Shown: positions 29,036 through 36,638 of the stretch, one piece after another
Layout: the number at the start of each line of letters is the position of its first letter
How positions within the stretch are numbered: the first letter of the stretch is position 1
Assembly (NCBI GenBank): GCA_012837705.1
Contig: DUQQ01000083.1
Location: 21,654-85,653, forward strand
Reading direction: 5' to 3'
DNA: 64,000 bases
DNA from: Hydrogenispora sp.
GTDB taxonomy: Bacteria > Bacillota > UBA4882 > UBA10575
Position numbers and translations under genes: made by a program
Notes under the pieces: model-generated
Told to the model about the DNA's origin: nothing
The model's input: the letters and a program-made list of their open reading frames with translations, nothing else
The model's database searches: none

Positions 29036-29973
29036 AGCACATCACCTTCCTTTCTCTGTAAAGAAAATTGGATTATTGTAAAGAACAGAGAGAGTAAGAA
29101 GATGACTACGCCGATCGCGGCTGCCCGACCATACTGCCAGTTAACAAAGCCGTTTTTGTAGAGGACAATCCCCAAGGTTGAGGTGGCATAACCCGGTCCG
29201 CCACTAGTCATCAGCCAAGGCAGGTCAAAAATTTTCATACTGCCGACGATACATAAGATGGAGACAATCCGCAGGGCATAGGAGGTCATTGGGAGAACAA
29301 TAAACCGCGCGTATTGCCAAGGTGTTGCTCCGTCGAGCTGAGCGCTCTCTTGAATATCCTTGGGAATCTGTTCGATATTGGCCATCAGGTAGATAATATA
29401 GAACCCACAATAGGCCCAGGTTGCGACGGTAAAGATCGACCAGAAGGCCAAATCGGGATTGCCCAAAAAGTCAATCCGCGCTAGCCACTGCCAGTTGAAC
29501 TTGTTGGCTAGGGAGGGAATGACGCCATGACGGGGGGCAAAGACGAAGCGCCCGAGCATGGCGGTGATTGCCGACGGAAGCACGTTTGCTAAGTAATAGA
29601 TGACCCGTAATGGTTTGGTAATTCTGTTTTTAAAGACTGATAAGCTGAAGGCGATAAAGAAGGAAAAGGGAATCTGGATCACTACACTCCAAAAAGCCCA
29701 CAAGAGAACGTTTTTTAAACCCATCAGAAACTCTTCGCTTTGAAAGAGGCGCACATAATTCTGGAAACCGATGAAGACAGTCGGGCCGAGACCGGTCGAA
29801 CGGGTCATCGAGAGCCGAAAGGTTTCTTCAATTGGGTAATACATAAACACGACCAGGAAAAGGATGGCGGGGGCCAGGAGCGCAGCCTTGAAGACCAGTG
29901 CATTCCAGTCCCGCTTCTTCTTTATCCTGAACTGTTCAGGTATCATTGAGTAAGCTTTGGCGTTTTTGTTCAC
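29032..29973 (-). CDS. Sugar ABC transporter permease (MalF/LacF type)
   Basis: A 313-aa permease with about six membrane helices and the EAA-like loop ESAQLDGATPWQYARFI. The start is GTG 29973, 6 nt after GGAGGTG; a TTG at 29988 lies within that ribosome site. It pairs with the MalG-type permease downstream to form the membrane channel of a CUT1 importer. Confidence 0.93.
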   Translation of the reverse strand: MNKNAKAYSMIPEQFRIKKKRDWNALVFKAALLAPAILFLVVFMYYPIEETFRLSMTRSTGLGPTVFIGFQNYVRLFQSEEFLMGLKNVLLWAFWSVVIQIPFSFFIAFSLSVFKNRITKPLRVIYYLANVLPSAITAMLGRFVFAPRHGVIPSLANKFNWQWLARIDFLGNPDLAFWSIFTVATWAYCGFYIIYLMANIEQIPKDIQESAQLDGATPWQYARFIVLPMTSYALRIVSILCIVGSMKIFDLPWLMTSGGPGYATSTLGIVLYKNGFVNWQYGRAAAIGVVIFLLSLFFTIIQFSLQRKEGDVL

Positions 29974-30108
29974 CAAAAACACCTCCAAATCAAGATAAAT
30001 TATATTTAAGCTAGAAGTGAAAGCGAACTGGGGACGAACCGGAACCCACAGAAATTTTCGCTTATTATTTATGGGAAAAACATGAAACGGGGGCCAATTT
30101 AAGGGCAG

Positions 30109-30136
30109 CGGGGGTGGAAGACTCTTCCTACCCCCG
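30109..30136 (-). terminator. Stem-loop between binding-protein and permease genes
   Basis: CGGGGGT-GGAA / TTCC-ACCCCCG with a one-base bulge, about 20 nt after the binding-protein stop. It lacks a U-run and probably stabilises or partly terminates the message so that binding protein is made in excess over permeases. Confidence 0.55.
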
Positions 30137-30154
30137 TCTGCTTGTGTTCCGGTC

Positions 30155-31420
30155 TTATTTGGCCGGACCGACGTTCTCTTCGACTACCATCTCGTAGTTG
30201 GTTAAGAGCCGTTTTACGTTAGCGTTAGGCAGTAAGAATTGCTGTAGCGTATCGGTGAGCGGTGAAGTGACTGTGGGCGGGAGGTCTTGGTCCCACCAGA
30301 ACTGGATCGCTTCGGCTTTGGTGAAGGCCGCGGAAGCCATCTCGGTCAGGCGGTTCGGCGCCTTGACCCCCGGAACGGAACAGATCCGTCCAAGCTCGGC
30401 GGAGCAGGCTTCGACGCTCATCGCATATTTCATGAAGCGTACAACAGCCTCTTTGTTTTCCCGCGCCATTCTGGTTGCGGCGAATCCAATATCGGTCTGG
30501 CCCATAAAGTCGGTGGCTTTCCCTTTTCCTCCTTCTAAGACGGGGAAGGGATAGAAGCCGATCTTCTGGTCGGTAAAGCTGGGATCGGCGTATTGGGCGC
30601 ACATCCAGGAACCAGTCACGTGCATACCAGCTTTGCCGGTTGCCATCAACTGTTGCGCATCACCATAGGCTTCACCCAATGGGGTCGGACCAAAGTAACC
30701 TCTTTTTGACCATTCTTGGTACAACTCGGCGGCTTTGACCATGGGTTCGGAGTCAAAGCGGGCTTTTCTGGCCTGCGCGTTATCAAAGGCTTCCATGCCG
30801 CCAAACCGGTTGACAAAGTACATGTACATGGCAAGGACCGGCCATTTATCACGGGCACCTACGGCAAAGGGTTGGATCCCATTGGCCAAGAGGGTGTCGG
30901 CAACTTTTTCCATTTCAGCGATGGTCGTGGGTACTTCCAGGTTATACTTGGCAAAAACATCTTCATTCACGAACACGCCAGCAATGGCAAAGAAGGGTGC
31001 CACACCGTAGATCTTACCTTTCCAAGTCATGGCCTGTTGGGCGGCGGCGCTACCCGGAATATCCTTCAGTTCCTTGGTCAAATCATATAACCGGCCTGCA
31101 TCGGCATAACCGCCCATCACCGAACCGCCCCAGCTTTGGAAGATATGGGGGAGGTCGCGGTTATTCGCCATCGCTACCTTGGTTTTGTCCATTAAGCCCG
31201 GATCCCCTAAAGCTAGATATTCCAGTTCAATATCGGGGTTCTTCGCGGCAAAACCATTGACCAACGCTTTGATATATGCGTGGGCCGGATCATCGTCGGG
31301 TAGATCCCGACCCCAAACCACCAGTTTAAATTTGCTGGCGGCTGTCGCCGAAAACACTCCCACGAGCATAGCAACAACGAGAAGCAGCGCCATGAAAACG
31401 GCCTTTTTCGACTTTAACAA
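30155..31420 (-). CDS. Extracellular sugar-binding protein (family 1 solute-binding protein)
   Basis: A 421-aa binding protein of a CUT1 ABC importer. A clear signal peptide (MLKSKKAVFMALLLVVAMLVG) ends in SATAASK, a signal-peptidase-I site; there is no lipobox cysteine, unlike nearly all Gram-positive binding proteins. The mature part has the usual VVWGRDLPDDDPA start, MTWKGKIYGVAP and KAGMHVTGSWM signatures. AGGAGGGA precedes the ATG. First transport gene of the operon and directly downstream of the operator. Substrate likely an oligosaccharide matching the GH3 enzyme. Confidence 0.93.
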   Translation of the reverse strand: MLKSKKAVFMALLLVVAMLVGVFSATAASKFKLVVWGRDLPDDDPAHAYIKALVNGFAAKNPDIELEYLALGDPGLMDKTKVAMANNRDLPHIFQSWGGSVMGGYADAGRLYDLTKELKDIPGSAAAQQAMTWKGKIYGVAPFFAIAGVFVNEDVFAKYNLEVPTTIAEMEKVADTLLANGIQPFAVGARDKWPVLAMYMYFVNRFGGMEAFDNAQARKARFDSEPMVKAAELYQEWSKRGYFGPTPLGEAYGDAQQLMATGKAGMHVTGSWMCAQYADPSFTDQKIGFYPFPVLEGGKGKATDFMGQTDIGFAATRMARENKEAVVRFMKYAMSVEACSAELGRICSVPGVKAPNRLTEMASAAFTKAEAIQFWWDQDLPPTVTSPLTDTLQQFLLPNANVKRLLTNYEMVVEENVGPAK

Positions 31421-31527
31421 ACTAATCCCTCCTCAAAATAATCACTATACATGTGTCCGCACGACCAGGCGGGGTAAATCATCCGTCGGTCTCTCACCCC
31501 CTCAAAAACCTCTGCTTCCTTGACCGG

Positions 31528-31556
31528 AACATTTCACAAACGTTTGTGATGACCAA
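31528..31556 (-). promoter_or_regulatory. Sugar operon promoter with LacI-type operator in the spacer
   Basis: The 16-bp perfect palindrome TCACAAACGTTTGTGA (31534-31549) has the central CG of LacI/GalR operators. On the minus strand it fits exactly in the 17-nt spacer between TTGGTC (31556-31551) and AATGTT (31533-31528). A repressor bound here would block RNA polymerase. The adjacent LacI gene is the natural candidate; CcpA-type control is also possible because the site resembles cre. Confidence 0.7.
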
Positions 31557-31563
31557 AAAATTT

Positions 31564-32556
31564 TTATGCGGAGTTACGAATGACTAATTCGAAAGGAAGG
31601 CAAAGGTTGATACCATTTTTCTCCTCACCTTGGAGGATTTTTATTAAAATCTCCATTGATTTTTTACCCATTTCATAACGGGGCTGCCGTATGGTGGTCA
31701 GGGGAGGATTGGTAAACGCGGAGAACTCCAAGTCATCAAAGCCTACTACAGCAATATCCTGTGGTATGGCAAAACCCGCTTCGTGAATTGCTTGGAGGGC
31801 ACCATAGGTCATACTATCGTTGGCAACAAAAACCCCGGTACAATCAGGTTGCGCTCTTAGGATCTCTTGCATGGCGCGGTAACCATCTTCACAAACAAAG
31901 TTACCATGAATGACCAAACGGTTCGGTTCGGGCACACCACTTTCCTTTAAAGCCTGCGTATAGCCAGCCAGGCGTTCAATGGCCACTTGATTCTGTAAGT
32001 TTCCAGCAATATGGGCGATTTTTTTATGCCCTTTTTCGAGCAGAAACTTGGTGGCCGTGTAAGCGGCTTTTTTATTATCAATCCAGATACAATTGACCTT
32101 ATCTTTCTTGAAATTGCGTTCAATCAGGACAAAAGGGATCTTTCTTTCAAGTAACATCCCAATAAAACTGGTGTCTTGCCGATTGCTACCAACAATGACT
32201 AAACCATCGACATTTTCGGTGACAATCATTTTTTGTAAAACGTTTGTTTTTTCCAGGTTGTCATAAGAGTTGGAAAACAACAAGGTATAGCCGGTTTGAC
32301 TGGCCACATACTCCATACCTTTAATGATCTGGGTGTAGAAAGGTTCGGAGATGTCCGCCATCATGACGCCGATCATGCCGGATTTGCGGGTCACCAGGCG
32401 GCGGGCGGCCGCATTCGGGTAGTAATTCATTTCGCGGGCGATGTTTTTAATTAACTGTCTTGTACTTTCTTTTACACCATATTTGTTATTTAAGGCCCGT
32501 GACACCACACTAGGGCTTACGCCAGCGCGGCGGGCAATATCTTTAATCGTTACCAT
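31564..32556 (-). CDS. LacI/GalR-family transcriptional regulator
   Basis: A 330-aa repressor with an N-terminal helix-turn-helix and hinge (VTIKDIARRAGVSPSVVSRALN, residues 2-23) and a periplasmic-binding-protein-like effector domain. ATG 32556 is selected by the conserved N-terminus and GGGGGT 6-8 nt upstream; the frame is open farther upstream without family similarity. It precedes the sugar operon on the same strand and probably represses it via the palindrome at 31534. Effector unknown, presumably the transported sugar. Confidence 0.94.
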   Translation of the reverse strand: MVTIKDIARRAGVSPSVVSRALNNKYGVKESTRQLIKNIAREMNYYPNAAARRLVTRKSGMIGVMMADISEPFYTQIIKGMEYVASQTGYTLLFSNSYDNLEKTNVLQKMIVTENVDGLVIVGSNRQDTSFIGMLLERKIPFVLIERNFKKDKVNCIWIDNKKAAYTATKFLLEKGHKKIAHIAGNLQNQVAIERLAGYTQALKESGVPEPNRLVIHGNFVCEDGYRAMQEILRAQPDCTGVFVANDSMTYGALQAIHEAGFAIPQDIAVVGFDDLEFSAFTNPPLTTIRQPRYEMGKKSMEILIKILQGEEKNGINLCLPFELVIRNSA

Positions 32557-33009
32557 GGAAAACCCCCAAAAATACTCCGCGTTTTGGTGTAACTGTTTTA
32601 CTTCTCCGAGTAAGTAGGGAATAAAACCGTTACGATCATCATATGTTAATGAAATGTAAAAAACCACTCATTTAATAAGTTCGAACTGTTTGGCAATAAT
32701 CCTTTTTTTATTTTCAAAAGACGAATAATCCGCCACCCGTTGACGATTTAGAGTCAAATCCAGTCAAATCGCCGTGCTTTAACTTTGTATTAACAACTTT
32801 CTATGTGAGTTTTGAAAAGATTTTTCAAAAGTATATATTCAAGATTTCTCCCTTGATCCAATTTTTCCTGCTGATATTAAAAAAATATTTATTTTTTTTG
32901 TTTCAGCTGCTAATGGGGTTTAAATAAAGAAAAAACGTTAAGAAACAAATTGACGCGGTTACTTAAATATAGTAATATTAAACCATATTAATAAAAGGTC
33001 GTGTCATAA
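32557..33009. other. AT-rich divergent regulatory spacer
   Basis: No gene in 453 nt between the divergent lacI and marR genes. It contains a tandem GTCAAATC pair near 32751-32770, a perfect 9-bp inverted repeat TTTTGAAAA/TTTTCAAAA at 32810-32830, long A and T runs around 32876-32900, and the marR promoter at the right end. The lacI promoter must lie on the minus strand in the left part; I could not define it. Confidence 0.5.
32950..32990 (+). promoter_or_regulatory. marR promoter with two overlapping dyads
   Basis: TTGACG (32950-32955), 17 nt, TAATAT (32973-32978). TTACT/AGTAA (32959-32975) spans the spacer and TAATAT/ATATTA (32973-32990) covers the -10 and start. Both have the A/T-rich dyad character of MarR operators and suggest autorepression. 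Confidence 0.6.
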
Positions 33010-33546
33010 ATGGATATTGAGTTGCTGGACCTCACAATAAAACTCTTTGCTCTGGCTCTAGAAAAGGTGGTGTATGAACCACTGACCCAGGACGGGGAGG
33101 TTTTAACGCCAGTTCAAGAGAATTGTCTACGTTTTATCTATTACCACCAGACGCCGATGGTGAAAGAAGTCGCCGCTGGGTTGCAAATTAGTAACGCTGC
33201 GGTGACTAAATTGATTGACCGGTTGGAAAAGAAAGGCCTGGTGCGTCGGGAGTATTCTTGCACCGACCGGCGGCAGATCCTTTTACACCTCACCCCGGCC
33301 GGAAGCAAGCTTTTAGAAAACGCCCGGCGGCAATCGCTTCACCGGCTCCAAGCGATTGTTGATCGTCTGGACCCGGAAAGTTTGGTCGCTCTCGAAGCGA
33401 GTCTACAGAAATTTCTCGAAGCGGCTTTGATCAACACCGAAACGCTTGATCAGATTTGTCTACGGTGTGGTCTTGCGCATCTCAACGAATGTCCCGGAAA
33501 TCTGATCTGTCGGGAATTAACCGGAAAGGATCGGTTTCCGCACTAA
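33010..33546 (+). CDS. MarR-family regulator with C-terminal four-cysteine tail
   Basis: A 178-aa protein. Residues about 35-100 form the winged helix (MVKEVAAGLQISNAAVTKLIDRL, then RREYSCTDRRQILLHLT in the wing). Unusually, the last 30 residues carry C150, C153, C161 and C167 (CX2CX7CX5C), a likely Zn or Fe-S site. The downstream gene encodes a rubredoxin-type protein, so the pair looks like a redox or metal-responsive unit; this is inference. A ribosome site is weak (AAGGTC). The usual MarR length is about 145-150 aa. Confidence 0.87.
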   Translation: MDIELLDLTIKLFALALEKVVYEPLTQDGEVLTPVQENCLRFIYYHQTPMVKEVAAGLQISNAAVTKLIDRLEKKGLVRREYSCTDRRQILLHLTPAGSKLLENARRQSLHRLQAIVDRLDPESLVALEASLQKFLEAALINTETLDQICLRCGLAHLNECPGNLICRELTGKDRFPH

Positions 33547-33574
33547 TAAGAAAAGAGAAAAAGGAGGACTAAAG

Positions 33575-33910
33575 ATGAAAAAGTGGTTATGTGGCGTTTG
33601 CGGGTACATCCATGATGGGGAGCAAGCACCCGAAGCTTGCCCGAAATGTGGGGCACCGATGGAGAAGTTTAGCGAGATTCCAGCCGAAAAAAGTGCCCTG
33701 ATCGACCGATCCCGGAAGACCAACCAGATTTATATGGAGATCTCGGCCTTGCTGGAGCAGGTTAGAGAGCTCTCCGAGATTGGCCGGGACGATGATTTGG
33801 ATCCGCCCTGTGTTGCCCTTTTCAAAAAAGCCATCGTCTATTCGGTTGAACTGCAACAAGGGATCAAAGCGGAGCTGGCTTCGCATATGGGGAAAGGAAA
33901 ATGGGGTTAA
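33575..33910 (+). CDS. Rubredoxin-like (rubrerythrin C-terminal type) domain protein
   Basis: A 111-aa protein whose first 32 residues are a desulforedoxin/rubredoxin-like domain with C6, C9, C22 and C25 (CGVCGYIHDG and CPKCGAPM), as in the C-terminal module of rubrerythrin. The rest (about 40-105) is a helical segment without the four-helix di-iron ligand pattern that I can recognise. It may be an electron carrier to an oxidative-stress enzyme. AAAAAGGAGG precedes the ATG. It shares a transcript with marR and ends at a terminator. Confidence 0.85.
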   Translation: MKKWLCGVCGYIHDGEQAPEACPKCGAPMEKFSEIPAEKSALIDRSRKTNQIYMEISALLEQVRELSEIGRDDDLDPPCVALFKKAIVYSVELQQGIKAELASHMGKGKWG

Positions 33911-33943
33911 GGGAAAAGGCCTAAAGCATCTTTGTGAATGTAG

Positions 33944-33971
33944 AAAAAACCCGCCACACGGCGGGTTTTTT
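33944..33971. terminator. Intrinsic terminator after the rubredoxin-like gene
   Basis: ACCCGCC / GGCGGGT with loop ACAC, flanked by A6 and T6, so it can serve both strands; it lies between the marR-rubredoxin operon and the end of convergent azlD. Confidence 0.9.
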
Positions 33972-34038
33972 AATTTAGAAGGGTCATTTTCAATTTAAAC
34001 GGTGCAAACCAACTTCTGTACACGCGGTTTAGAGCGGT

Positions 34039-34344
34039 TTAACCCAGGAAGAACTGGCAGAGGTAGACCGCGAGAGAAGCACAGATCGCAACGGTCATCA
34101 GCCCTTTTTCGTAGAAGGCAAGGAGGAGGGCAACGCTAAAACCAACTAAAGCCGTGACCGTATTCCCGGTGGCACTGAGGATGGCGGGGAAGGTCATAGC
34201 CCCTAAGACGGCGTAGGGGACATAGTAAAGAAATGATTGGATAAAGGGAGATTTGATCTTTTGGCGGAGAAAAACCAGGGGTGTCACGCGCGGGAGGTAA
34301 GAGACCAGCGCCATGAGGAAGACCGCCAATAGGATCCGGGCCAT
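34039..34344 (-). CDS. azlD: AzlD-type branched-chain amino acid transport subunit
   Basis: A 101-aa membrane protein with three to four helices and the PRVTPLVFLRQK motif. AzlD is the small partner of AzlC in branched-chain amino-acid (or analogue) export. Its ATG overlaps the azlC stop by one base (TAATG), a coupled arrangement. Confidence 0.92.
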   Translation of the reverse strand: MARILLAVFLMALVSYLPRVTPLVFLRQKIKSPFIQSFLYYVPYAVLGAMTFPAILSATGNTVTALVGFSVALLLAFYEKGLMTVAICASLAVYLCQFFLG

Positions 34345-35093
34345 TATTCAACCTCCTTCCTGGGAAAAAAATACGCTCCGTAGAGACAGGCAATGAGGGT
34401 GGCAATCATGATCCGCCATCCGGCCGAGAGCAGTCGTAACCCGGGTAGCCAGGTGAGGGCGGAACTGAGCCCGACCGCCACGGCAGCAACCCAGCGGACG
34501 GCGGGGGATTTCTTGGCGGGGGGAAGCACTAAGGCGATGAACATGGCGTACAAGGTAATGCCCAGGGCGTTCTGGAGATTGTCGGGCAGCAGCGTACAGA
34601 CAATCCCCCCGAGGAGAGTCCCGGTTCCCCAACCGGTATAGGGACCAACGATCAATCCTACCATATAAGGAAAGGAGATCGCGGTTCTTTCCAGCGAAGC
34701 GACGGTGAAGGTCTCGTCGGTAATCCCGAAGGCGATCAGGCACCGTTGGCGTAAGGTCATGCCGGGGGACAGTTTCTGTCCAAGGGACAAGGACATGAGG
34801 AGATAACGGAGATTAATAATCAAGGTGGTCAGCGTAATCTCGAGGAGGGAGGCTCCGGCGAGAATCAGGTTTGTCCCGGCGAACTGTCCAGCCGAGGTTA
34901 GATTCGTAAGGGAAATAAGCGTGGCCACCCAGGCGGGGAGTCCACCCTTCACGGCCAATAAGCCGAAGGCAAAGGAGACCGGGAGATACCCGAGGGCGAT
35001 GGGCAGCCCGTGGCGGAGACCGAGGCTAAATTCATGGGAAGGTCGGTTTTCCGCTGCTGTTGAGTTCTGATAAGTTAAAGATGAGTTCGGCAA
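34344..35093 (-). CDS. azlC: AzlC-family branched-chain amino acid exporter, large subunit
   Basis: A 249-aa membrane protein with GLRHGLPIALGYLPVSFAFG, the SAGQFAGTNLI and NLRYLLMSLSL segments and the ITDETFTVA motif typical of AzlC/YgaZ. The start appears to be TTG 35093, about 9 nt after AGGTAGGG; no better ATG fits the conserved N-terminus. First gene of azlCD. Its promoter would be in 35094-35290 on the minus strand, where an imperfect TATGAT..ATCATA dyad is seen near 35112-35132. Confidence 0.92.
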   Translation of the reverse strand: MPNSSLTYQNSTAAENRPSHEFSLGLRHGLPIALGYLPVSFAFGLLAVKGGLPAWVATLISLTNLTSAGQFAGTNLILAGASLLEITLTTLIINLRYLLMSLSLGQKLSPGMTLRQRCLIAFGITDETFTVASLERTAISFPYMVGLIVGPYTGWGTGTLLGGIVCTLLPDNLQNALGITLYAMFIALVLPPAKKSPAVRWVAAVAVGLSSALTWLPGLRLLSAGWRIMIATLIACLYGAYFFPRKEVE

Positions 35094-35289
35094 GTTTCGT
35101 CCCTACCTTTTTATGATATTTCGGAAATCATAGTAAGTGATACCTGGCATCTGTCCTGTACACCGAAGGAAGAGATTAATTTCAGTTATAAGCGCTACCG
35201 GGGCGGAATGGTATTTCCTTTTTCCGGTGAATTTCTTGGCATTTTCTAGAGCGCAGCTTCGTACCACGGCCTGTTGGCGGGATTTGACA

Positions 35290-35318
35290 TTGAGTTTTTG
35301 GTCAATTCATGATAAACT
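35290..35318 (+). promoter_or_regulatory. Promoter of rnpB
   Basis: TTGAGT (35290-35295), 17 nt, TAAACT (35313-35318), predicting a start within a few bases of the RNase P RNA 5' end. A TTGACA at 35284-35289 is too far upstream for this -10. Confidence 0.6.
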
Positions 35319-35331
35319 ATTGTTCCTGGAA

Positions 35332-35730
35332 CCAACCGAACCGGGTAACCGCGGGCGCAAGGCCGTAAGGCTGCGCCTGAGGAAAGTCCGAGCTCCAGAG
35401 GGCAGGGTGCTGGATAACGTCCAGTGAGGGTGACCTCAAGGAAAGTGCCACAGAAAAGGAAACGCCGACTGGGGCAGCAATGCTGGTCCAAGGGCAAAGC
35501 TGAAAAGGTGCGGTAAGAGCGCACCAGCGGTTAAGTGATTAACCGGCTTGGTAAACCCCACCTGGAGCAAGACCGAATAGGAGGGGGCGTCGCTTCGTCA
35601 GACGCAAGAATGGCCCGTTCTACCCTCGGGTACGGTCGCATGAGGCGGCAGGTAACTGTCGTCCCAGATAAATGGTTACCGCCGACTGCCGTGCGTGGTC
35701 GGTACAGAACTCGGCTTACAGGTCGGTTGG
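35332..35730 (+). ncRNA. rnpB: RNase P RNA (bacterial type A)
   Basis: Catalytic RNA that matures tRNA 5' ends. The conserved GAGGAAAGUCCGAGCUCC block is near 35380, CACAGAAAAGGAAACGCC near 35450, GGUGCGGUAAGAGCGCACC near 35510 and ACAGAACUCGGCUUACAG near 35704. The closing helix P1 is CCAACCGA (35332-35339) with TCGGTTGG (35723-35730). The size, about 400 nt, and layout fit the ancestral A type rather than the Bacillus B type. The exact ends may differ by a few bases. Confidence 0.96.
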
Positions 35731-35740
35731 GAACAGTAGA

Positions 35741-35775
35741 AAAGAAGCTATCCCCGGGGATAGCTTCTTTTTTTT
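35741..35775 (+). terminator. Intrinsic terminator of rnpB
   Basis: A perfect inverted repeat AAAGAAGCTATCCCC / GGGGATAGCTTCTTT followed by more T, 11 nt after the RNase P RNA. Confidence 0.93.
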
Positions 35776-35851
35776 GAATCTATCAGCGTGGTGCGTTTGG
35801 TTGTGCCGTCCGCGGTGGTGTCAAAACGGTTCGGTAAAAGATGTATATGGA

Positions 35852-36550
35852 TTAATCTTGGTTAATCAGACCCAAGGCGGTGTTAACCGGAAGCGAGAAA
35901 CAGATCCCGCGACCGGTGGTGTTCAACCCGGCCTCGTGGGTGATTTCTTCCATGATCCGGGCCTTTTTCGCTTGGGGGGCCAGAATAAGGATCACATCTT
36001 TTTCCGGTTGGATCGTGATGCCAAGAAATTTTTCCGCTTCCTTCGAACCCAACCCCAGGCCGTGGAGGAGCGTGCCGCCGGTGGCACCGGCCGCTTTGGC
36101 GGCGGTCATCACCAGGTCGGAATGGCCGCGGTTTACAATGGTGACAATTAAAGCATAAGGTTCTTTTAATTCCATGGTCTGATCCTCACTTCCCATATAT
36201 GTATTATCCTCATCCGCTTGCTGGCATATTTTCCAGAGGACACTGCTGGAACTATCCAGAGGAATGGTGAAGGCAATGCCCGTTCCGGCCTGGTACAGAT
36301 CAATCCGCGCGCGGAGTCGCGCGAGGATCTGCGGTGTTAAGTTGACACTTTGGATGCTGATGGCAACTAGTTTCTTGGGACTACCAAAGCCGAGAAGCTC
36401 ATAGATTTCCGAGTCGGCAGAGCCGTACCCATGGCTTAAGAGATAAAAGGGTAATTCATCCCGTTTATATATTTTTTTCAACAGGTTTCCCAGACTATAA
36501 TCGACAATGGTAATCAATGCTTCTAAGGGACGACCCACTTTTTCTTCCAT
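35852..36550 (-). CDS. Tandem PII-like signalling protein
   Basis: A 232-aa protein made of two related halves. The C-terminal half (about 120-225) resembles PII/GlnB: IVTIVNRGHSDLVMTAAKAAGA, GTLLHGLGLG and a terminal GRGICFSLPVNTALGL. The N-terminal half repeats the pattern: ITIVDYSLGNLLKKIYK, SHGYGS, then GTGIAFTIPLDSSS. No uridylylated T-loop tyrosine is recognisable. PII proteins sense 2-oxoglutarate and adenine nucleotides; this one sits next to a DUF1538 membrane protein, which suggests it gates that transporter. ATG 36550 has GGGGGGT 8 nt upstream. Confidence 0.82.
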   Translation of the reverse strand: MEEKVGRPLEALITIVDYSLGNLLKKIYKRDELPFYLLSHGYGSADSEIYELLGFGSPKKLVAISIQSVNLTPQILARLRARIDLYQAGTGIAFTIPLDSSSSVLWKICQQADEDNTYMGSEDQTMELKEPYALIVTIVNRGHSDLVMTAAKAAGATGGTLLHGLGLGSKEAEKFLGITIQPEKDVILILAPQAKKARIMEEITHEAGLNTTGRGICFSLPVNTALGLINQD

Positions 36551-36638
36551 TATTAGTACCCCCCTGTTTCCTTCGCGAAAGGTAGTCATCAATCGGTTGT
36601 TGGTGATTTAACCGGTGGTGCTGCCGTTTTTCCACCCT

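Noticed and set aside
32230..32252. Second LacI operator inside the lacI gene (AAAACGTTTGTTTT)
   Set aside because: Only the central part is palindromic and it lies within coding sequence; no promoter nearby.
34348..34743. Gene overlapping azlC on the same strand in another frame
   Set aside because: Low-complexity Arg/Pro-rich translation typical of an out-of-frame read; AzlC motifs are convincing in the main frame.
35137..35427. Protein-coding gene across the rnpB 5' region
   Set aside because: The frame covers RNase P RNA and its promoter; RNA signatures are unambiguous.
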